This document shows positions 17,104 to 25,947 of a DNA stretch of 64,000 nucleotides, piece by piece. The DNA comes from Halarcobacter ebronensis (lineage in GTDB: Bacteria > Campylobacterota > Campylobacteria > Campylobacterales > Arcobacteraceae): the NCBI RefSeq assembly GCF_013201825.1, contig NZ_CP053836.1, positions 1,364,001 through 1,428,000 of the forward strand. Direction: 5' to 3'. A program made the position numbers and the translations under genes. Every line of letters begins with the position of its first letter. Within the stretch, counting starts at the first letter, position 1. The notes below the pieces were generated by a model that saw nothing but the letters and a program-made list of their open reading frames with translations, was not told the origin of the DNA and made no database searches.

Positions 17104-17133
17104 AATTGTGATAAGGCGTAGCCTATCACAATT
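17104..17133 (-). terminator. Hairpin after the chemoreceptor gene
   Basis: AATTGTGATAAGGC and GCCTATCACAATT pair over ~13 bp with one bulged A and a GTA loop, 12 bases past the stop codon at 17145. It is one of the more GC-rich hairpins in the window; no strong T-run follows. Confidence 0.55.
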
Positions 17134-17144
17134 TAAGAATTTAT

Positions 17145-19118
17145 TTAAAAGTTTTCCCAATCATCATTATCTTTTTCGTCTTTGATATTTTCTTTTTGTA
17201 TTGTGGTTTTTGACTTTTCTTTTGTCTCTTTCTCTTTTTTATTTTTTTTAGCTACAACATTATCTTTCCCTCTAAATTCTTTTTTATTGGCATCATTTAC
17301 TATAAATTTAGCTATTTGATCTGTTAAGCTTGCAATATCTTGTGTTTCAGATGCAATTATTGCATTTTCTTGTGTTTGCTGATCCAATTGATTTACAGCA
17401 ATATTTATTTGTTCTATTCCAGAAAGCTGTTCTTTTGAAGCATTTTCAACATCAGAGATTAGATTTGTTGTTTCTTGGATATCTTCATTTAATATTTTAT
17501 ATCCTTTTATCATCTCATCTGCAATATTTTTCCCATCATTAGCTTTATTTGTTGCATTTTCTACTAATGATTTTATTTCACTTGCAGCTTCAGCACTTCT
17601 AGATGCTAAGTTTCTAACTTCCCCTGCAACAACAGCAAAACCTTTTCCTGCTTCACCTGCCGTTGCCGCTTCCACTGCTGCATTTAAACTTAGAATATTC
17701 GTTTGGAAAGCTATTTGGTCTATTACACTTATAGCTTCACTTATTGCAGCAACTTGTATATTTATATCTTCCATTGCTAATGTTGTGTCATTTGCTAGTT
17801 TTTCACCTTTATTCGCTGATTCAGTTACTCCAACTGAAAGTTGAGACATTTTTGCTATGTTTTCTGTATTACTTCTAATATTACTTGTTATCTCTTCTAA
17901 AGCTGCTGCCGTTTCTTCAAGTGAACTTGCTGCTTCATTGGAACTTTTATTTAATTTATCTACATTATTTAGTAAACTATTTGAGCTTTTTTCTAGTGTT
18001 AAACCATTTGATTTATTTTCCACTAACATTTCAGTTATCGAATCGCCTAAATTATTTACTCCAGAGGCAAGTTTTAAAAGATGTTCTTTTAATCCTTTTG
18101 TAGATATTTTGTTTAAATAGTTATATGAAGAGTATTGTTCTACAATATCTAATACATTATTAATATTATTTTCTAGATTATCTGCCATTTTATTTAATAC
18201 ATCTTTTAGCTGCATTAAAGCTGGATTTGATACATTTAAATCTAATCTTTGCACTAAGTCACCTTGTTCAAATTCCCCTAATACTGCAATAGTTTCATCT
18301 ATTAATTTCCTATCTTCTTCTATACCCTTTTCAGTTTTTTCAATATTTTCATTTACTACTTTTGCCATACTGCCAAATTCATCTGATGAATCGATTTCTA
18401 TCAATTTTACTTCTGCTATCTCTCGATTTAAGTATTTAAAGAATGCTATTAATCCTATTTGGAATCTATTTAGTTTATTAACAATCTCTTTAATAATAAG
18501 AAAAGCTGTTCCAATTCCTAATATAAGTGCTGCAACAATAATCACAAGAACCATTGTTTTTGCATCTTCATATTCGATATCTCCTCTTTCACTAGCTTTT
18601 TGTCCACCTTTAATATTCATTTCAACCAATTTAAGCATCTCAGAAGAGTATTTATTAAATGAAGATTCCCCTTCTTGTAAAATTTTCATTGCTTCTTCTG
18701 TCTTATTTTGTCTCGAAACCTTTAATAGGTGTTCATTTATTTTTAAATAATTGCTAAACTCTTTTGAGAACATATCATATACATCTTGCTCTTCAGAAGA
18801 AGAAATTAATTTTTCATATATTGCACGATTTTTTTTGATAGTATTTAATACTTCTGCCATTTCATCTTCTGCTTTTTTCATATCTTCTGGAGTTTGTGAT
18901 AATACATGTAAGTATTCTGTAATACGTAGATCAGAAGTATTAGTATTAATCTCTTCTACCACTTTGATACTTGGCATCCAATTATTTGACATTATTGATG
19001 ATTCTTCATTTATCATGCTCATTCGTTGTAAAGAAATAAATCCAAGTACACCAATTAGTACTAAAACAATTCCAAAACCTAAACTTAATTTTGTAGTGAT
19101 TTTTATATTTTTAAACAT
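17145..19118 (-). CDS. Methyl-accepting chemotaxis protein with C-terminal DWENF tether
   Basis: 657 residues from the ATG at 19118, whose ribosome site is the GGAG 4 codons upstream; the ATG at 19130 contains that site and is less likely. Layout: TM1 (about 7-27), periplasmic four-helix-bundle sensor (30-185), TM2 (about 188-210), a cytoplasmic linker with HAMP-like helices, then the signalling domain. The hairpin tip is [21 protein letters not shown] long Lys/Glu-rich flexible tail ends in DWENF, the W-x-x-F pentapeptide class used in enterobacterial Tar/Tsr (NWETF) to tether CheR. A kinase-like gene lies just upstream on the same strand (63 bases), so both may share a promoter. Ligand unknown. 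Confidence 0.95.
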   Translation of the reverse strand: MFKNIKITTKLSLGFGIVLVLIGVLGFISLQRMSMINEESSIMSNNWMPSIKVVEEINTNTSDLRITEYLHVLSQTPEDMKKAEDEMAEVLNTIKKNRAIYEKLISSSEEQDVYDMFSKEFSNYLKINEHLLKVSRQNKTEEAMKILQEGESSFNKYSSEMLKLVEMNIKGGQKASERGDIEYEDAKTMVLVIIVAALILGIGTAFLIIKEIVNKLNRFQIGLIAFFKYLNREIAEVKLIEIDSSDEFGSMAKVVNENIEKTEKGIEEDRKLIDETIAVLGEFEQGDLVQRLDLNVSNPALMQLKDVLNKMADNLENNINNVLDIVEQYSSYNYLNKISTKGLKEHLLKLASGVNNLGDSITEMLVENKSNGLTLEKSSNSLLNNVDKLNKSSNEAASSLEETAAALEEITSNIRSNTENIAKMSQLSVGVTESANKGEKLANDTTLAMEDINIQVAAISEAISVIDQIAFQTNILSLNAAVEAATAGEAGKGFAVVAGEVRNLASRSAEAASEIKSLVENATNKANDGKNIADEMIKGYKILNEDIQETTNLISDVENASKEQLSGIEQINIAVNQLDQQTQENAIIASETQDIASLTDQIAKFIVNDANKKEFRGKDNVVAKKNKKEKETKEKSKTTIQKENIKDEKDNDDWENF

Positions 19119-19180
19119 ATTTTTCTCCATCTTTATTCTTATATTTATTATTAGAAATAAAATTAAATAATTTGATTATA

Positions 19181-19867
19181 TTATTCAATGCTACTTAAGT
19201 GAATACAAACCTCAATTCCATAGACACTTTTCCCTTTAAATTTAAACTTTTTATTTGCTATTTTTATCTCTCCTTTATAATATTCTTCAATAATCTTTTT
19301 TGATATATGTAAACTAATATCTAAGGGAATCTCATCAACAGTGACATTAGTACTTTTAAATGTAATGATAGTTTTGTTTTTATTTGTTTGCGTATTAATT
19401 ACTACAAGTTTAGATTCACTCTTATTTTTTAGAACATTTATTAATGACTTTAAAATATATAGAAATATTTTCGATAATTCATTTTCATAACCAAAAATAT
19501 AAATAGTAGTAAAATAATCAGTTTCAATAGAGATATTGTATTTTTTATAAATAGAAGTGTAGGAAGATACTATATTTTGTAAAGTATTATTAATATTAAA
19601 TTGTTTGATTTCTTTTCTATCCCATAAAAAAGTCTCAAAGGAGTTAATAGTATTTATTATTGATGCAATATTTTCATTTATTGAAACTAAGGTTTCATTA
19701 TACGTAGCTTCTGTAACCAAACCATATTCACTGTTAACTAAAGTCCCTGATGACATAGTATATATTTTATTTAATTTAGTTTTCCATTCATTTATTGCAT
19801 GTGTAATTTCATCAGCTAATTGTAGAATTCTATAATTTTTTTCAGTAAATAAATCATTTTTATTCAT
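19181..19867 (-). CDS. Degenerate histidine-kinase-like protein without sensor domain
   Basis: 228 residues with no membrane segment. Residues 14-110 look like a dimerisation helix pair resembling Arcobacter-type kinases (H-x-W-R-x-P-L box), here altered to EITHAINEWKTKL with H23. Residues ~130-225 resemble the ATPase domain: ENELSKIFLYILKSLINVL at the N-box position and HISKKIIEEYYKGEIKI followed by a GIEVCIHL end strand. The Asn pair expected in the N-box (normally NLINNA) reads LKSLIN, and no clear DxGxG box is seen. So it is probably a catalytically dead or diverged kinase, perhaps a scaffold or regulator for the adjacent receptor. Confidence 0.65.
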   Translation of the reverse strand: MNKNDLFTEKNYRILQLADEITHAINEWKTKLNKIYTMSSGTLVNSEYGLVTEATYNETLVSINENIASIINTINSFETFLWDRKEIKQFNINNTLQNIVSSYTSIYKKYNISIETDYFTTIYIFGYENELSKIFLYILKSLINVLKNKSESKLVVINTQTNKNKTIITFKSTNVTVDEIPLDISLHISKKIIEEYYKGEIKIANKKFKFKGKSVYGIEVCIHLSSIE

Positions 19868-19932
19868 AGAGATCTTTTAATATCATTTTTCATCTAGCTA
19901 TTATTGTATCTTACTACTATATACGATATCTA

Positions 19933-19946
19933 TATCCTATAGGATA
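19933..19946. promoter_or_regulatory. Palindromic operator, distal copy
   Basis: TATCCTATAGGATA, a perfect 14-bp palindrome 66 bases upstream of the kinase-like gene start. The same core recurs at 20062 and as a half-site at 20165. Confidence 0.65.
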
Positions 19947-20061
19947 AATTATTTGTATTTATTATAAAAATATTAAGAATTACTAATGTATTAAATATAT
20001 AAAAAATTATAATAAAAAGTATTTTGTATATGAAATAGTGTTTTATATTTTGAATATTTGA

Positions 20062-20079
20062 TTTATCCTATAGGATAAA
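20062..20079. promoter_or_regulatory. Palindromic operator, proximal copy (18 bp perfect)
   Basis: TTTATCCTATAGGATAAA, a perfect 18-bp palindrome ending 21 bases before the TATAAT box of the XRE gene, so a bound protein would cover the -35 region. Confidence 0.7.
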
Positions 20080-20100
20080 GATAAAAAAAAACTCTAAGTA

Positions 20101-20106
20101 TATAAT
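20101..20106 (+). promoter_or_regulatory. -10 box for the XRE regulator
   Basis: TATAAT 75 bases before the ATG at 20182; no -35 consensus, that position being next to the 18-bp palindrome. Confidence 0.5.
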
Positions 20107-20164
20107 AGTAATTTCTGTTTAGATATCTATACTCTAATTCTCTACAGTTTTAATAAAAGTTTTT

Positions 20165-20174
20165 ATAGGATAAA
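20165..20174 (+). promoter_or_regulatory. Operator half-site over the XRE ribosome site
   Basis: ATAGGATAAA repeats one arm of the palindromes and includes the AGGA that serves as ribosome site for the ATG at 20182. Confidence 0.5.
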
Positions 20175-20181
20175 TAAAATA

Positions 20182-20430
20182 ATGAATATTTTTACTAACT
20201 CAACCCAATGTGAGGTTGATTTTTTTCATAAAAGAATATCAAAAAATATTAAAAAAATAAGATTAGAAAATAACTTAAAGCAGTTGGATGTGGCATTAGA
20301 AATAGGGATTAACTCAGTTGCATTTTATTCAAATTGTGAGAACTGTAAATATGGAAAACATTTTAATTTAGGACATATTTATAAGATAGCAAAGATTTTT
20401 AATATTGAACCTTACGAATTGTTAAAATAA
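20182..20430 (+). CDS. Small XRE-family HTH regulator
   Basis: 82 residues, almost all one Cro/C1-type helix-turn-helix: KRISKNIKKIRLENNLKQLDVALEIGINSVAFYSNCE, then HFNLGHIYKIAKIFNIEPYELL. It carries Cys at positions 9, 47 and 50 of the protein (the latter two as CENC), so redox or metal sensing is conceivable, though not shown. Two perfect palindromes and a half-site with a common TATAGGATA core lie in its 314-base upstream region, which it shares with the divergent kinase-like and chemoreceptor genes. The simplest reading is an autoregulated repressor controlling both directions. Confidence 0.88.
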   Translation: MNIFTNSTQCEVDFFHKRISKNIKKIRLENNLKQLDVALEIGINSVAFYSNCENCKYGKHFNLGHIYKIAKIFNIEPYELLK

Positions 20431-20500
20431 TTCTAATATAAATAATATTATTTAAAGGTTCAATATAACTTTGATGGGATAAATATTATTATTTTAGTTA

Positions 20501-21010
20501 TTACCCCATTGCAGATTTTGTTGCAAAAATCACTATTCCTATAGCAAATAATAAAACTATCAAGGTTGAAACAATTTTATAAAAAGAGAATTTTATAGTG
20601 ATATTTTCATTATTTTTTGCTTCGAGATTATTATATTTAACACATAAATAAATTAAAATAAATCCTATAAAAGTGCTTATAACCTCTATAAGAAAAAGAG
20701 TTGATGGCATAGTTACAGGACTTGTTGGAAAGATTTTTAATAAATCAAATAGATATACAAGAATATAAAGCAAAGCAAAAAGAGCACTTAAAACTATAGA
20801 ATACTTTTTCCTTTTGGCAACCAAAAAAGCCACAATAAAACTAAGAAGCCCCAATATGGTAAGAAAGATGTTAAACAAGGCTAAAACGGTTTCACTGTAG
20901 TGAGAGAAGTCTCTTGTTTCTACTGGACCACCTGGAACTAGGATTGTAAGTAATATAGATAAAAGAACTAATAAAAATGAGATAATATAATGTATTTTTT
21001 TTAAAATCAT
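20501..21010 (-). CDS. Hypothetical multi-pass membrane protein
   Basis: 169 residues with about five hydrophobic helices (roughly 7-27, 42-66, 72-92, 103-124 and 146-164). No charged catalytic motif or known family signature is seen; a GGPVETRDFSHYSE stretch between the first two helices is the only distinctive polar segment. ATG at 21010 with AAAGG upstream. It lies alone, between the XRE gene and a divergent PEBP gene. Function unknown. Confidence 0.72.
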   Translation of the reverse strand: MILKKIHYIISFLLVLLSILLTILVPGGPVETRDFSHYSETVLALFNIFLTILGLLSFIVAFLVAKRKKYSIVLSALFALLYILVYLFDLLKIFPTSPVTMPSTLFLIEVISTFIGFILIYLCVKYNNLEAKNNENITIKFSFYKIVSTLIVLLFAIGIVIFATKSAMG

Positions 21011-21124
21011 TGCTAACCTTTAGATGTTAAAACGTAAAAATATTTTACTTAAACTGCTGTTCCAAAAAGATTAAAATTGAAAAATTAAATAAAAAATTTT
21101 TATTTTTTAAAGAAGAGATTTTGA

Positions 21125-21130
21125 TATAAT
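21125..21130 (+). promoter_or_regulatory. -10 box for the PEBP gene
   Basis: TATAAT in a TTTTGATATAATTTC context, close to the Campylobacterota vegetative consensus, 43 bases before the ATG. Confidence 0.55.
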
Positions 21131-21173
21131 TTCATACTTTTATTCAAAAAGTTTATATAAATGAGGAGTAGTA

Positions 21174-21698
21174 ATGAAAAAAATATTAATATTATTGGCT
21201 TTTGGTATAACAATTTTATTTGCAGATAATTTTACTTTAAAAAGTGATGATTTAAAAGGGCAATTAACAAGTAAACAGGTTTTTAATGGTTTTGGATGTG
21301 TGGGGGAAAATATCTCACCAAAGTTGTCTTGGAGTGGTGCTCCAAAAGAGACTAAATCATTTGCATTAACTGTGTATGATCCAGATGCACCAACAGGTTC
21401 AGGATGGTGGCATTGGATTGTGTTTGATATTCCTAAAGATAAAACATCTTTGGAAGAAGGGTTTGGAAACAAAATCTCAAAAGATATTGTTCAAAGTATT
21501 ACTGATTATGGTAAACCAGGATTTGGTGGAGCTTGTCCTCCTAAAGGAGATAAAGCCCATAGATATGTCTTTACAATATATGCTTTAGATGTTGAAAAAC
21601 TTGGACTTGATGAAAATGCAAATGCACCTACTGTAGGATTTACTTTAAATTTCCATACATTACAAAAGGCTTCTATAATCTCATATTATGGAAGATAA
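21174..21698 (+). CDS. YbhB/YbcL-type PEBP (Raf kinase inhibitor-like) protein, exported
   Basis: 174 residues. A signal peptide (MKKILILLAFGITILFA) precedes the PEBP fold. Family marks are the CVGENISPKLSW segment, the DPDAPTGSGWWHW ligand-site motif, and the GYG-type GKPGFGGACPPKGDKAHRYVFTIYAL segment. Bacterial members are periplasmic or cytoplasmic with no clear enzymatic role; the phosphate-binding pocket residues are all present. A GAGGAG ribosome site precedes the ATG. It converges on the aldehyde dehydrogenase gene with a shared hairpin between. Confidence 0.93.
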   Translation: MKKILILLAFGITILFADNFTLKSDDLKGQLTSKQVFNGFGCVGENISPKLSWSGAPKETKSFALTVYDPDAPTGSGWWHWIVFDIPKDKTSLEEGFGNKISKDIVQSITDYGKPGFGGACPPKGDKAHRYVFTIYALDVEKLGLDENANAPTVGFTLNFHTLQKASIISYYGR

Positions 21699-21707
21699 AA
21701 TAGTTTT

Positions 21708-21733
21708 AAGAGTTAGCAGAACTGCTAACTCTT
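21708..21733. terminator. Bidirectional terminator, PEBP / aldA
   Basis: AAGAGTTAGCAG and its complement, a 12-bp stem, then TTATTT; sits between two convergent stop codons. Confidence 0.8.
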
Positions 21734-21736
21734 TAT

Positions 21737-23188
21737 TTAGTATTGTCTATTCATATCATATTGTAGATATACAACTTTTTTCTGTAAAAACTCTTCAAGT
21801 CCATGTTTCCCATCGGCTCCACCAATACCAGATTTTCTCCAACCTGCATGGAAACCTTGCATAGCTTCAAAGTTTTCTCTGTTGATATATGTTTCTCCAA
21901 ATTTTATCTCTTTGCAAGCTCTCATTGCCAAATCAATATTTTGAGTATATATTGATGAAGTTAGTCCATACTCACTATCATTTGCCATTGCAATTGCTTC
22001 ATCAAAAGTCTCAAAAGTTACAATTGGAAGAACAGGACCAAATATCTCTTCATGTATAATTTTCATATTTTGTTTTACATTTGTAATTACTGTTGGTTCA
22101 TAATAAAATCCATCATCTCTAGATGCAATTTTCCCTCCTGTTACAACAGTTGCTCCCTCTTTTACTGCTCCATCCACAAGTGATTGTACATGTTTTATTG
22201 CAGCTTCATTAATAAGAGGACCCATATCAACTTCCTCTTTAAGTGGATCTCCATAAGTAGTGGCAGACATGGCTTCTATCATCTTTTGAGTAAACTCTTT
22301 TTCTATGCTTTTGTGTACATAAACTCTCTCTGCACAATTGCAAACTTGTCCATTGTTTATAACTCTTGAGTTTTTAATTGCCTCAACAGCTAAATCTATA
22401 TTTGCATCACCCATAACAATCGCAGGAGCTTTTCCTCCAAGTTCCAAAGATACTCTTGTTACATTTTTTGCAGCTGCTTCCATAATTTTAACCCCAGTTG
22501 GAACACTACCTGTAAAACTTACAATTCCAACTTTTTCATTCTTTGCAAGTGCATTTCCTATCTCTGAACCAGAACCTGAAACGAGATTAAACACCCCTTT
22601 GGGTAAATCAATTTCATCAACAAGTTTTGCAAATTCAAAGGCATTGTTTGGTGTGTCTGTACTTGGTTTTATTACAATAGTATTTCCTGTTAAAAGTGCA
22701 GGGGCAAGTTTTCTTGCAATTAAAAAGAAAGGGAAATTCCAAGGTAAAATACCAGCAGCAACTCCAACAGGAAGTTTAAACAAAAAGATATTCTCATTTG
22801 GTCTATCACTTTGAAGAACTTCTCCTTCATATCGTCTTGCCCACTCAGCCATATAATCAATATAATCAGCTGTAAAATTAACTTCAACAGTAGCTAAACC
22901 TAAAACTTTTCCTTGTTCTTCTGTAATTGTTTTTGCTAACATATCAACATTATCTCTAATCTTTTGAGCAATCTTTTTTAGGTAAGAGGCTCTTTGAATT
23001 GCAGGAAGTTTTTCCCAAGATTTTTGTGCTTCATATGCTGCATCTACAGCTTTTGCCACATCCTCTTTTGTACCCTTTGGAATATAAGAGATTACTTGTT
23101 TATCAGAAGGGTTTATTACTGGAATTGTTTCATTTTTTGATATAAACTGACCATTAATATACATTTGGTAAACTTTTTTTTCGCTCAT
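21737..23188 (-). CDS. aldA: Lactaldehyde/glycolaldehyde dehydrogenase (AldA type)
   Basis: 483 residues, close in length and wording to E. coli AldA, which oxidises L-lactaldehyde to L-lactate and glycolaldehyde to glycolate with NAD. Shared stretches include FTADYIDYMAEWARRYEGE, AGILPWNFPFFLIARK and GETYINRENFEAMQGFHAG. The general base is E249 (LELGGK) and the nucleophile C283 (GQVCNCAERV). It is divergent from an L-2-hydroxyacid dehydrogenase gene across 352 bases, which could take the lactate on to pyruvate. ATG at 23188 follows AAGGAGCATATA. Confidence 0.92.
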   Translation of the reverse strand: MSEKKVYQMYINGQFISKNETIPVINPSDKQVISYIPKGTKEDVAKAVDAAYEAQKSWEKLPAIQRASYLKKIAQKIRDNVDMLAKTITEEQGKVLGLATVEVNFTADYIDYMAEWARRYEGEVLQSDRPNENIFLFKLPVGVAAGILPWNFPFFLIARKLAPALLTGNTIVIKPSTDTPNNAFEFAKLVDEIDLPKGVFNLVSGSGSEIGNALAKNEKVGIVSFTGSVPTGVKIMEAAAKNVTRVSLELGGKAPAIVMGDANIDLAVEAIKNSRVINNGQVCNCAERVYVHKSIEKEFTQKMIEAMSATTYGDPLKEEVDMGPLINEAAIKHVQSLVDGAVKEGATVVTGGKIASRDDGFYYEPTVITNVKQNMKIIHEEIFGPVLPIVTFETFDEAIAMANDSEYGLTSSIYTQNIDLAMRACKEIKFGETYINRENFEAMQGFHAGWRKSGIGGADGKHGLEEFLQKKVVYLQYDMNRQY

Positions 23189-23540
23189 TATATGCTCCTT
23201 GTAAATTAGAATTAATAACTATTTTATAATTTTAAAATAAATAACTTATTAATGAAGATAACTACTTTTTTATTAAATATTAAAAGAAAATTAATAAATA
23301 TTGATTTAAAATTATATTTACTGTTTAAAAGCTCTATATAGAACTAATATTAAGAGTAACTCTAAAGTTTTCTAAAATAAAAATAATTTTATTTTACCTT
23401 TCTTAAAGTGAATATTTGCTCCTTTTATCACTATTATTAGGCTTAATTGCATAGTTATAAAGTTTACTATTTATTGGAACTTTTTGATAGTTAAATGGTT
23501 CTATTATTTTTTTGAATCAAAATTTGAGGGAGAGATATAA
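23189..23540. other. Divergent intergenic region, aldA / L-2-hydroxyacid dehydrogenase
   Basis: 352 bases of very AT-rich DNA holding the two divergent promoters. I see no confident box or operator and no small gene; GAGGGAGAG before 23541 is the ribosome site of the plus-strand gene. Confidence 0.5.
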
Positions 23541-24530
23541 ATGCATATAAATAAATTAGTTGTTGTAGGTGTTGGGCATGTTGGTTCTTATGTTTTAGCA
23601 GATGCTATGAAAATTGGATTGTTTGGAGAGATAGGTGTAATAGATATATTAGAAAATGTTGCCTATGGAGAGGCTTTGGATCAAGCACAAGCAACAGCGC
23701 TTACATATATGAACAATATAAAAGTTACAAGTGGTGGATATGAACAGTGTAAAGATGCTGATGTTATTATAGTTGCAGCTGGTCCTAGTGTAATACCAAA
23801 TGAAAATGACCCTACAGCAGAACCAGATAGAGCTCTTCTTACAAAAACAAATTGTGAAGTAATAAGAGAAGTTATGACAGGTATAACCAAATATACAAAA
23901 GATGCAATTATTATACTTATTACAAATCCTTTGGATACTATGGTTTATATTGCAGAAAATGAGTTTGCTTATCCAAAAGGCAGAGTTTTTGGTACTGGTA
24001 CAATGCTTGATTCAGCAAGACTTAGAAAAGTGATTGCTGATATTTATGATATTGATCCAAAATCTGTAACTGGATATATGATGGGAGAACATGGAAAAAC
24101 TGCTTTTCCAGTTTTAAGCAATCTAAATATCTCTGGTATAAATTTTAAAGATTTACCCAAATATTTTAAAACAAAAAATCATATTTTAAATCCAGAAATT
24201 ATACAAAAAGAGATTGTTTCTGCAGCTTATAAAGTTTTTAATGGAAAGGGTTGGACAAATGCTGGTGTTGCACAAGCTGCAATAACTATGGCAAAAGCTG
24301 TTATGTTGGATGAAAGAAGTATCTATCCAACTTCTACAACACTAAAAGGACAATATGGACACAATGGCGATGTTGCTTTAAGTATGCCTTGTATTATTGG
24401 ACGAGAGGGGGTAATTACTCAATTACCTGTTACATTGGATGAGTGGGAAACTAAAAAACTAGAAGAATCGATTGCTTATATAAAACAAACAATGGAAGAT
24501 GCAAAAACTGGTCTTGAATATTTAAAATAA
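23541..24530 (+). CDS. L-lactate / L-2-hydroxyacid dehydrogenase (HicDH-like)
   Basis: 329 residues of the LDH/MDH family. The Rossmann motif is GVGHVGSYVLADAM; the catalytic His is in MMGEHGKTAF and the substrate-binding Arg in GTMLDSARLRKV. The mobile specificity loop is long (AGPSVIPNENDPTAEPDRALL), more like L-2-hydroxyisocaproate dehydrogenases than classic LDH, so branched or longer 2-hydroxyacids are possible substrates. Context with aldA and an SLC13 anion transporter fits lactate or related acids. Malate dehydrogenase is less likely because the loop lacks the usual second Arg pattern. It is convergent with the transporter gene. Confidence 0.85.
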   Translation: MHINKLVVVGVGHVGSYVLADAMKIGLFGEIGVIDILENVAYGEALDQAQATALTYMNNIKVTSGGYEQCKDADVIIVAAGPSVIPNENDPTAEPDRALLTKTNCEVIREVMTGITKYTKDAIIILITNPLDTMVYIAENEFAYPKGRVFGTGTMLDSARLRKVIADIYDIDPKSVTGYMMGEHGKTAFPVLSNLNISGINFKDLPKYFKTKNHILNPEIIQKEIVSAAYKVFNGKGWTNAGVAQAAITMAKAVMLDERSIYPTSTTLKGQYGHNGDVALSMPCIIGREGVITQLPVTLDEWETKKLEESIAYIKQTMEDAKTGLEYLK

Positions 24531-24531
24531 A

Positions 24532-24557
24532 ATAGAAGATAGTTCTCTATCTTCTAT
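24532..24557. terminator. Bidirectional terminator, 2-hydroxyacid dehydrogenase / SLC13 gene
   Basis: ATAGAAGATAG-TTCT-CTATCTTCTAT, an 11-bp perfect stem containing the transporter's last codon and stop region. Confidence 0.75.
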
Positions 24558-25903
24558 ATGTTTAAAAGTTTTATCCAAAAATATTCTAATGGATATAAAA
24601 ATAGGGTAGTTATAATAGCTGTTGTAATTAATATTTTTAATACATATTTTTGTTTTATTTTTGCAAGCGCTAGCCCTACAATCAAAGGTGGTGCTTGATA
24701 TGAAAAAAATATATTTGAATAAGCAGCAACTTGTATCATAAATATTTGATTTAGATTAAATCCTGTAACATCACTTATATGTTGGGCTAGAGGTGTAAAA
24801 ATAGCAGGAATAGTCGGCTGTGTTGTGAATATCCCAGTTAATGACATAAATAAGCTTACTTTTAAATAGTTTATTATTTCATATTCTGATGGTTCATAAA
24901 AATCTATAGCATTAGATAATAATGTTCTAATAAAATCACTATTGGCAACAACACTTCCAAGTCCAATAACTGTAGCTACAAATAATAAAGATGAAAATTT
25001 TAAACTATTTAAATCTTCTGTTTTTATAATACCAATAAAAGGCAATCCAAGGAAAATTATTCCACAAATAGCAATAATACTAGGTGAAATTTTATGAATA
25101 AAATCGGTAGCCCAAAATAGGATCATTATAAATATTGTAATAAGTACAATTATCTCATTTTTGTCAAGTTTAACTTTTGTTCTGTTTTTATTTGATATTT
25201 TTGCTTTATCATTGAAAAAATAGTAAATCAAACCTACAATTATGATATTTTTTAAAAACCCTAAAATTATAAAATTGCTTACTAAATAGTGCGAATATAA
25301 GATTTCATAATTATAGATTTGTGAGGCAAGACCAGAAAGGATCATATTGGGTACATTTGCAGGAAGAATAGTAAAACCTGACATAGATGTAGTTAAAATA
25401 AAAGCTAGAAGTATTCCAATATAGCCTTTATCGTTCTCTTTAAATCCAAAACTATTTGCAACAGCTATTGAAATAGGAACCATTAATACAACTCTTCCAA
25501 CACTAGAAGGCATAATAAAACTAAAAATAGTAGAAAAAATAGCAATTGATACTATTAGATTTAAATAACTGATATTTTTTATATTTGCAAAATATTTTGA
25601 AACTCTATTTGTAAGATTTACATTTTTTATTGCACTTGCTATTAACATTCCTGCAAAAACTAACCAAAAGGCAGAAGAGGAAAATCCTGAAAATATAATC
25701 TCTTTTGAACTTAAAGAAAAAATAGTACAAGAAAAAAGAAATAATAAAGAACTTAGAAAACTAGGTACTAAGTTTGTAGCCCAAAATATAATAGTTGTAG
25801 CAATGGTACTAATAAGAATAATATCTTTCTGATCTACTATAAAATTTGATAAAATTAAATAAATAAAAACAGGAATAACAATAATTGAAATATTTTTTAG
25901 CAT
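24554..25903 (-). CDS. SLC13/DASS-family anion transporter
   Basis: 449 residues with about 11-12 membrane segments. Family marks are the repeated Ser-Asn/Thr loops, here FIMPSSVGRVVLMVPI in the first half and LTGIFTTQPTIPAIFTPLA in the second, with SGFTILPANVPNMILSG between. Relatives import di- and monocarboxylates or sulfate with sodium. Its place next to a lactate-type dehydrogenase suggests a hydroxyacid or carboxylate substrate; that is inference. Convergent with the dehydrogenase gene, 44 bases downstream of the MocR gene's stop on the same strand. Confidence 0.85.
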   Translation of the reverse strand: MLKNISIIVIPVFIYLILSNFIVDQKDIILISTIATTIIFWATNLVPSFLSSLLFLFSCTIFSLSSKEIIFSGFSSSAFWLVFAGMLIASAIKNVNLTNRVSKYFANIKNISYLNLIVSIAIFSTIFSFIMPSSVGRVVLMVPISIAVANSFGFKENDKGYIGILLAFILTTSMSGFTILPANVPNMILSGLASQIYNYEILYSHYLVSNFIILGFLKNIIIVGLIYYFFNDKAKISNKNRTKVKLDKNEIIVLITIFIMILFWATDFIHKISPSIIAICGIIFLGLPFIGIIKTEDLNSLKFSSLLFVATVIGLGSVVANSDFIRTLLSNAIDFYEPSEYEIINYLKVSLFMSLTGIFTTQPTIPAIFTPLAQHISDVTGFNLNQIFMIQVAAYSNIFFSYQAPPLIVGLALAKIKQKYVLKILITTAIITTLFLYPLEYFWIKLLNI

Positions 25904-25947
25904 AAATAATCTTTTTATTAAATTGACAAAGATTAATACAAGTATTC

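Noticed and set aside
22338-22814. 158-codon frame opposite aldA
   Set aside because: Antisense shadow of a strongly conserved dehydrogenase.
23475-23500. Sigma-54-like promoter before the 2-hydroxyacid dehydrogenase gene (TTGGAAC...TTGAT)
   Set aside because: GG to GA/GC spacing is wrong by about two bases, and the GC element is missing.
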